64,000 nt of DNA from Escallonia rubra (lineage: Eukaryota > Streptophyta > Magnoliopsida > Escalloniales > Escalloniaceae). Shown here piece after piece: positions 57,404 to 64,000 of this stretch. The first letter of the stretch is position 1, and the number at the start of each line of letters is the position of its first letter. The position numbers and the translations under genes were made by a program. Location of the stretch: assembly GCA_033065855.1 (NCBI GenBank), contig JAVXUO010002483.1:20295-84294 (forward strand), read 5' to 3'. Below the pieces are notes generated by a model. That model did no database searches. It was not told the DNA's origin and was given only the letters and a program-made list of their open reading frames with translations.

Positions 57404-60400
57404 ATGTCAGTCGATCGAAGTTGGATGAAAAGGAAGAATGCTGAAGATTTTGAGTGTCGCGTTGACGAATTTCTCGACTTCGCTTATGCGCATCCTGCAC
57501 ATGTTGACCTTGATAAGATAAGGTGCCCGTGCGGTAGATGTGAGTTGTTGCACTGGAGAAAAAGAATTGAAGTAAAATGGCATCTTCGTCGGTACGGTTT
57601 TATGGGTGGATACACAAGGTGGACGCAGCACGGGGAAACGATAGTATTGTCGTCCAACCTGGCTAGTCAAACTGAAGTTAGGGAGGAGGCACGATATGAT
57701 TTCCGAGATATGATTATGGATGTTGGGCATGCTAATGTTGACTGGGGTAACGACAGGCCACAACCGCCGAACGAGGGGGCTCATCAGTTTTATGAGTTGT
57801 TGAGAGCTGCGGAAGAGCCGCTGTGGGATGGAGCTCCGAAACACACACGGCTGTCTGCGGTTAGTAGGTTATTACAGTTGAAATCAGACCACGGGCTGAG
57901 TGAGAAAGGTTTTAACGAGTTTGTTACCTTCATCAAAGAAATACTGCCCGAAAGTGAAAAGCTACCGCCGTCGTACTATGACGCGAAGAAGATGATGAGG
58001 AAACTTGGGTTGAGCTACGACCGGATAGATGCGTGCAATAACGATTGTGTATTATTCTGGAAAGAGAATAAGGATTTGTCATTATGTCCAGTGTGTGATC
58101 ATTCGAGGTACAAACCGGACAAAGGGAAGAAGAAAAACATTGCATGGAAGATATTGCGATATTTCCCGGTCACACCACGGCTTCAGAGAATGTACTACTC
58201 CTCCAGTACGGCTGAACATATGAGGGCTCACCGTGAGACTCGCAGCAACGATGCCGATGTGCTGACACACCCAGCTGATGGAGAGGCGTGGAAGGAGTTT
58301 GACCGCAGGCATCCAGTTTTTGCTCAGGAAGTTCGGAATGTTAGACTTGGTCTGGCAACCGATGGGTTCAACCCTTTCGGTCAGTCTACCACGCCTTACT
58401 CCTGTTGGCCTGTTATTATTGTCCCTTACAACCTTCCACCAGGCATGTGCATGAAGAAGCCGTATATGTTCTTGTCGTTGCTTATTCCGGGGCCGAAGAG
58501 TCCCGGTAAGGACATAGATGTGTATTTAAGGCCGTTGATTGATGAGTTAAAACAATTATGGAATCATGGAGTCGAAACATATGATGCATCCCTTAAACAA
58601 AATTTTCAGATGAGGGCTGCTTTGATGTGGACTATACATGATTTCCCCGCATTGGGAATGACGTGTGGCTGGAGCACACATGGGAAGCTAGCATGCCCTG
58701 CTTGTATGGGCGTGAACCCCGGTCATACGTTAAAGCACGGCGGAAAGGCCTCGTGGTTCGGATGTCACCGTAAGCTTTTGCCACCGGGCCATCAGTTTCG
58801 TAGGCAGAAGGATAAATTTGACGGGACAATCGAGCGTGAGGTTGTCACGCTGGACTACCCATCTGGTGAAGAAGTACTCTCACACCTGGAGGCACTTGAT
58901 ACTGACATACCACACGGTAAGGGTGTGCCGGATCAGAAGATTGCAGGGTTCGGGAAAGAGCACAACTGGAGAAAATTTTGTATCTTCTGGGAGTTAGCCT
59001 ACTGGAGGACGCTCGTTATCCGAAACAACATGGATGTGATGCATATTGAGAAGAACGTTTTTGATAATGTGTTCAACACAGTGATGAATTTCAAGGGCAA
59101 ATCGAAAGATCACCTTAAAGCGAGAAGGGATCTACAACAGTTGGGTGTACGCCGTGAATTGCATCCTCGGACAGTCAGTGGGAGGACCATACTTCCGAAA
59201 GCACCTTACTGTCTAGACAAGAAACAAGTGGAGAAGGTCTGTCAGTGGGTTAAGAATTTGAAGCTTCCGGATGGGTTTGCGTCCAACATATCTCGTTGTT
59301 GCAATGTTTCGGAATGCAAGTTCCAAGGGATGAAGAGTCACGACTGCCACGTATTCATGGAGAGATTCATTCCTATTGCCTTCCGGGGACTGTTGCCACG
59401 GGTTGTTTGCGAGACTTTGACTGAATTATCTCATTTCTTTCGAGATATATGCTCTTCTACGATCCGGGTGAGTAACATGGAAGTGCTTGAGAAGAACATT
59501 GTGGTGACGATTTGCAAGCTGGAGAAAATCTTCCCACCTTCGTTCTTTGATTCAATGGAGCATCTGCCTGTTCACTTGGCATATGAAGCTAAGATGGGTG
59601 GACCCGTGCAATATCGGTGGATGTATCCCTTCGAGAGGTAATCCTTAAATTGTTACAGTTGTTCGTTTACACTTAATGCGACATCTGTTATCATTGATAT
59701 TCCACCTAACTCGATTCCCTAAACTTCTAGGTTCATGTTCCATTTAAAGAAAAAAGTCCGTAATAAGGCTCGGGTTGAGGGCTCAATTGCGGAGGCTTAC
59801 GTAATGGAAGAACTTGTAAACTTTTGTAGTCAATATTTCGGTTCGGATGTTGGTACAAGGTTAAATCAACTAGGCCGAAATGATCCCGGAGCAAGCACAA
59901 ATTTGGAAGGGCAATTGTCAATATTCAAGCAGTCAGGTAGTCCGTTCGGCCGAACGTATACTCGATGGCTAACAGATGAAGAGTACAGTGCTGCAACAAT
60001 ATATGCCCTTCTAAATTGCGATGAAGTTTCGGCATTCGTTGAGTAAGTTAAAGTCTTAATTCACTTACATTGCTGTACATAATTGAAAGTGTGTGTTAAG
60101 CGAGTTAGATGCATATTGGTTTGCAGTGAGTTCGATGCGGAATCTTTAATCACTGATCCCGCTGGACTTGAATCTCACCGGAAGTCACAATTTGTACAGT
60201 GGTTCAAAATCCGTGTAAGATTATTTAACGAAATTATATTATGTGTTATATACAGTTCTGTGGCCAATTAGTATACTGATTTATCCTTAATGTTTACCGT
60301 CATCTACAATAGGTTCAGTCAATGGATAGACCAGTGGCCTCCTGCTTGAAATTACTAGCCGAAGGCCCTAACAAACAAACATCCTGTTACGGAGGTTATA

Positions 60401-61062
60401 TCATCAACGGGTTTAGGTTTAACGTAAAAGATGATGACCGAACAAAACAAACCCAAAACAGTGGAGTCTTGGTCAACGGCGACTGTTATGCCGAGAATTG
60501 CATGGATTTTTACGGAGAGTTAGATGAGATTGTTGAGCTAACATATCTGGGTTCCCAAAACCGCCTGGTAATGTTCAAGTGTACGTGGTTCGATGTCACA
60601 TGCAGCAGAGGAATCCGTGTTAGCTCTCAAGGGATTGTAGATGTCAATGTCAAGTCAAGACTTGCATCAGACGAGCCCTTTGTGTTTGCTAGTCAAGCTG
60701 TACAAGTCTTTTACGCGGAGGACGTCGCCAATCCCAAATCTCATTGGTATACAACTATCAAGTCCAAGAAATTGCCCGTGACATATGACAGTGAGCTAGA
60801 CTCCTTTCAAGCCGACCAACCACGTGTCTTGTTCCCTGTTGAGGTCAACAACGAGGAGGACGATCTTCCTCTTCCAACAACACTTCTTGTGGGAGAAGAA
60901 GTCGTAGATGATGACGCGGAAGATGTTGAAAGTGTTGGAGATGATGTGACCGAGTCTACTGATGAAGAGGATGAATTAGAAGATGAAGAGGACGACGAGT
61001 CCCACGAAGAAGAGGGCGACGAGGATAGTGATGAAGATGATTCGCAAACTGAAAATGATTGA
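57404..61062 (+). CDS. CACTA TNP2/TNPD-type transposase, four exons, 1127 aa
   Basis: This DDE transposase excises and inserts CACTA elements. Exons are 57404-59637, 59731-60042, 60127-60214 and 60313-61062, all with GT-AG introns, and they total 3384 nt, exactly in frame. The N-terminal transposase-associated domain (about residues 4-75) has CPCGRC and HLRRYGF. The TNP2 domain (about 200-440) has LCPVCDHSRYK, TDGFNPFG, YNLPPGMCMKKPYMFL, IHDFPALGMTCGWSTHG and LACPACM. Likely catalytic acids are D320 (TDGFNPF), D413 (HDFPALG) and the Glu of MDVMHIEKNV. DUF4218 (about 600-745) has SHDCHVFMERFIPIAFRGLL and continues in exon 2 (EGSIAEAYVMEELVNFCSQY). A DUF4216-like segment (FKCTWFDV, FVFASQAVQVFY) and a long Asp/Glu tail lie in exon 4. 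The ATG at 57404 gives the canonical start M-x-x-DRSWM. No break was found. Confidence 0.95.
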
Positions 61063-61241
61063 CTTGTAATGTTGTAACATCACGGGAAAAATGTAGTAAC
61101 ATTTTAGAACTTGGTGTTTATTGATGTGTTTTTGCACATCCGTTCATATATATATATATATATAGTGCCGAGGATGACTTAGGCCAAATTATTGTTTTTC
61201 ACGTGTTAATGTCTTTGTATATAATCTATATGAAGTCAGAT

Positions 61242-62834
61242 ATGGATAGGATACGGGCTATTCGTGGCCGGGCTGGACGCCGAGCTGCTTCCTCCCCGGT
61301 TAGTCCCACCTCGTCATTGCCTACTGATGACGAGGCACAGAGTGATCGCGGACAGCCATCGGGGGCCCAGCCCCAGCTGTCGCCGTCACCGTCGCCCCAG
61401 CCATCGCCGTCGCCCCAGCCGTCTCCATCTTCCGTGGGTTCTACCTCAGGTATAGTTGATAACGGTGTTTCCTACATTTTCGCTAGCCTTATATTTGAAC
61501 TGTATTAATGTCTGTGTTTTGTAGGATCTCGACGAGGCCGTGGTCCGACACGCGGGGTACGCATCGACCCCCAGCGTAAACAGAGAGTTACGCTCACGCA
61601 GGAGGGCCTGTAAGTACTAAAAATATCACCTCATGCCTTATGTTTAAAAATTTTGGGTGTTAATTTATATTTGAACTGTATTAATTAATTTAATTACTTC
61701 TTTGGCAGGATCCTGGAGAATATGGCGAGGACGAAGATCGGCGTTCTTGTGAAGGGCCGATTCTTCGAGCCACGCCTGTACTGGAAGGAATGGGATGCCG
61801 CTGCGAGGGAGGCCCTATGGGAGGAGTGGCTGGTACGGTGAAGTATTTTTTTCAGCGTTAGTAAATGTTAAATTACAGTTTGTTTTATGTTGTTAATTTG
61901 TGTTATTGAATGCATTACAGGAGGGGTTCACGTTTGATACGCCTGAGCAGCAGGGACTGGGGCAGCAGGCTTTCTTTGCCTACATCGGCAAGAATTACCG
62001 CCGATGGCTCCACGATGCACGGGACCGGGCGAAGAGGGCGCTGCCCGCGGGTGCCCCGATGACGGACATGACGAAATATCCCCCACATTGGATATCTCAC
62101 CGTGTATGGGGGGAGATGATAGATCGGTGGGCTGCGGATCCAGGTTGGGACGCCAAGAGTAAGAGCGGGGCTGAGAACAGACAGAACAGAGATCCGACGC
62201 ACACGGGGGGGTCGGTGCCACACGACATCGTCCGACATATGAACGCGGTCGAGCACCCGGATCTAGAGGAGGATGAGGTCATAGCTCTGACCTATACTCA
62301 GACGCACGTGCGGAAGAAGGACAAGGACGAGACGCACCAGGCGGGCGACTATATTTCAGATATTGCCCGGCGGATCGATGTGAGTCAATTTATTTAAGTT
62401 AATCTGTTTCTTTCTATCCTCGATGTCTGTTTCGTTAATTAATGCCATAACATATCGTTAAACCACTATTTTTGCAGGCCTCGTATGAACAGCTAAGGGG
62501 GTCCGAGCAGCAGTCCGGACAGCCATCAGCGTCCACTAGTACGGCTGCGAGTACTGGGGGGTTGAAGCGATGGCTGGATACGCCGGAGGTCGTGAATCGG
62601 CCGAAAGGCCGCATACGCGGCCTGCCTAGCACGACTCCTCGTGCCGTGATAGGAGCGTCCTCACCCCCTGCTGCCCCTCCACAGACACCGGCTCCTCGGC
62701 CTCAGTTGCACGAGGAGGATATCGAGCGCATTGCTACAGTGGTGTGCCGGATGATGAGGGAGCAGGGCACTGCTGGACCAGCCGCCCCGGCCCCGGTTCA
62801 GCAGGATCCAGATCCGGGACTCGGGAACCCCTGA
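61242..62834 (+). CDS. CACTA second protein (Ptta/En-Spm plant transposase type), five exons, 410 aa
   Basis: Exons are 61242-61449, 61525-61609, 61709-61832, 61921-62379 and 62478-62834, with GT-AG introns. They total 1233 nt and stay in frame throughout. The N-terminus is basic (RIRAIRGRAGRRA), then Ser/Pro/Gln-rich, then a GRGPTRG segment. The core matches the Ptta/En-Spm transposase family: KGRFFEPRLYWKEWDAA, YIGKNYRRWLHDARDRAKRA, PPHWISHRVWGEMIDRW, AENRQNRDPTHTGGSVPH and DEVIALTYTQTH. The C-terminus is Pro/Ala-rich with a short helical segment (EEDIERIATVVCRMMREQ). In En/Spm the equivalent (TNPA) binds subterminal repeats and partners the transposase. A start 13 codons upstream (61203) is possible but less like relatives. 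A C18 homopolymer (62865-62882) lies just after the stop. Confidence 0.92.
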
Positions 62835-63084
62835 TGAGCCCCTTCCCGTGCCCGTTCCTAGCTTCCCCCCCCCCCCCCCCCCGGGTTTTACTCTTCTCCC
62901 CTCTCCTAACCGGCTATCTCCGGTTCCCGGCTTGTACATGTATTAGTTTCTTTTATAATAAATATTTTTTATAATTGATTATATATTTTTTTTTCTGTAT
63001 TTCGCTTATTGCGCGTTGTTGTTGAGAATTGTATTTCTGTACAGGTTTAGGTAATTGAAAAATAAAAAAAAATAAAAAAAAAAT

Positions 63085-63479
63085 TGACTTTTGGCGACGG
63101 ATTTATTCCGTCGCTAAAATATTCCTTTCAATTAAATATTTAGCGACGGAATATTCCGTCGCTAAATAAGCTATTTAGCGACGGAATATTCCGTCGCTAA
63201 ATATTTAATCCGTCGCTAATTGGACAAAAAAGAAAATAAATTAAAATTCTAAAAATATAATTAGCGACGGATATTCCGTCGCTAATGAAAACTAAATCCG
63301 TCGGTAAAAATCACATATTTAGCGACGGATTTAAAAATTCCGTCGCTAAACTATTAGTGACGGGCTTTTATACGAGGGATTTTTAGCGACGGTGAATCCG
63401 TCGCTAATTCCTTTAGCGACGGATTTTGGGCTTTTAGCGACGGATTTCCCCGTCGCTAAAAGTCTGTTTTCTTGTAGTG
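63085..63479. repeat. CACTA-2 right subterminal repeats with perfect palindromes
   Basis: About 20 copies of GCGACGGA / TCCGTCGC occur here, several paired head-to-head into the perfect palindrome GCGACGGAATATTCCGTCGC (63143-63162 and 63179-63198), extended by TTTA/TAAA. The array is denser than the left one. It is the likely binding platform for the element's own proteins. The array ends at the terminal inverted repeat. Confidence 0.9.
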
Positions 63480-64000
63480 AGGGTAGTCTAGTATCTGGAC
63501 CCCTAGATCGATTGAACACATTAGAGTTTTTAGAAGGGACAAATGAAGACTCAAGAGATATGTCAAGAGGATTGTGCGAGGATAAAGAATTAGCATGTGC
63601 GTCAATCGACAATAGTCCAGTCAAAACGCATATGTCATAACTTGTAGAAACCCATCATTTTGGCCTTAAACATGAAGGCATTGATAGTGATCGACCAAAA
63701 GCAAAAAGATGAGCCCAAAAGCCATTTGTCTAACTTTGGACTTGACATATGGAGGAGCTTGTAAATCCCTTGGTCTCTCCAATGATCCATGTAGAGAGTA
63801 GACCAATGATCTACCCATGCACTCTAGTTACAGTTTAGCATGGTTGGCTAAGATCGCATTGCCCCTAAATTAAATGACTTAACGGATTGAAGTTTAACAT
63901 AACCTAACGGAATGACTTAATTGGACAAATCAATGAGTCCAATGATCACTTTGACACAAATAAAAATTCAGTGACCAAAGTTAAATTTGTGTTGTAGTAC
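63480..64000. other. Right flank of CACTA-2, no gene seen
   Basis: It begins with the AGG target duplication and continues the anonymous DNA interrupted at 52793. No open frame or repeat of note. Confidence 0.6.

Larger units (their letters stand above)
52794..63479 (+). mobile_element. CACTA-2: 10.7-kb putatively autonomous CACTA (En/Spm) transposon
   Basis: It starts CACTACAAGAAAAGAG and ends CTGTTTTCTTGTAGTG, with target duplication AGG (52791-52793 and 63480-63482). Subterminal arrays of GCGACGG-type sites occupy 52800-53010 and 63085-63470. Inside are a CT-rich leader, a long AT-rich repeat region (intron-like), a 269-bp foldback, a TNP2-type transposase gene and a second Ptta/En-Spm gene, both plus strand and in the TNPD-TNPA-like two-gene layout. 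Both gene models join in frame across every predicted intron. This copy could therefore be autonomous, or be the source for CACTA-1-like elements. Confidence 0.96.

Noticed and set aside
57407-57844. Minus-strand 145-codon frame
   Set aside because: It is the antisense shadow of transposase exon 1, which has clear family domains on the plus strand.
60883-61062. Acidic low-complexity tail as a possible separate gene or contamination
   Set aside because: It is continuous and in frame with the transposase last exon, and Asp/Glu-rich tails are common in this family.

Overview
This window looks like repeat-rich, probably heterochromatic nuclear DNA of a flowering plant, most likely a eudicot. I see no single-copy host gene, tRNA or rRNA. 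Nearly all of it is one tandem-repeat (satellite) domain and the transposable elements nested in and around it. The plant call rests on element families typical of angiosperms: Tat/Ogre and chromovirus-type Ty3/gypsy retrotransposons, a TRIM, CACTA (En/Spm) elements with CACTACAAGAAAA ends, gene-capturing MULEs, Stowaway and Tourist MITEs, a Helitron end, and CCCTAAA telomere-type repeats.

Layout. 1-590: microsatellite and a MULE terminal repeat. 590-4214: long LTR, initiator-Met primer site and decayed interior of a Ty3/gypsy element. 4215-10028: a CACTA end fragment, then a decayed LTR split by a complete 4.67-kb CACTA (CACTA-1, 5267-9933, duplicated ATG) that carries an inverted repeat with arms of nearly 0.8 kb. 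10165-11377: a Pack-MULE-like element with a captured coding fragment. 11868-24177, resuming at 34815-34960: a tandem array of about 0.82-kb units, interrupted by a TRIM (13507-14005), a MULE (17580-18692), a Stowaway MITE (19672-20043), a Tourist-type MITE (21906-22637) and a 10.6-kb Tat-lineage retrotransposon (24178-34809). All five have recognisable target-site duplications. 34961-41938: decayed Tat/Ogre gag, a Helitron 3' end and a duplicated 0.75-kb segment. 41939-49720: an Ogre-type LTR carrying a MITE, then a chromovirus-like element with two LTR copies. 49721-51880: three diverged, older-looking satellite units. 52794-63479: a 10.69-kb CACTA (CACTA-2, duplicated AGG) with two apparently intact multi-exon genes: a TNP2/TNPD-type transposase (57404-61062, 1127 aa) and a Ptta/En-Spm second protein (61242-62834, 410 aa). 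63480-64000: anonymous flank.

Functional reading. CACTA-2 looks autonomous or nearly so: its two genes sit between subterminal arrays of palindromic GCGACGG sites that such proteins are expected to bind. CACTA-1 is a related, diverged, non-autonomous copy that keeps only a remnant of the second gene. Both elements carry hairpin-forming DNA. A 269-bp microRNA-precursor-like foldback lies just upstream of the CACTA-2 transposase, and CACTA-1 has its long inverted repeat. Both are candidate small-RNA sources bearing on CACTA silencing. The satellite shows homogenised central units, ancestral-type edge units and a two-unit higher-order pattern. The Tat element carries antisense extra ORFs and a GC-rich minisatellite between pol and its 3' LTR. 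All calls come from reading the sequence; no database search was run.
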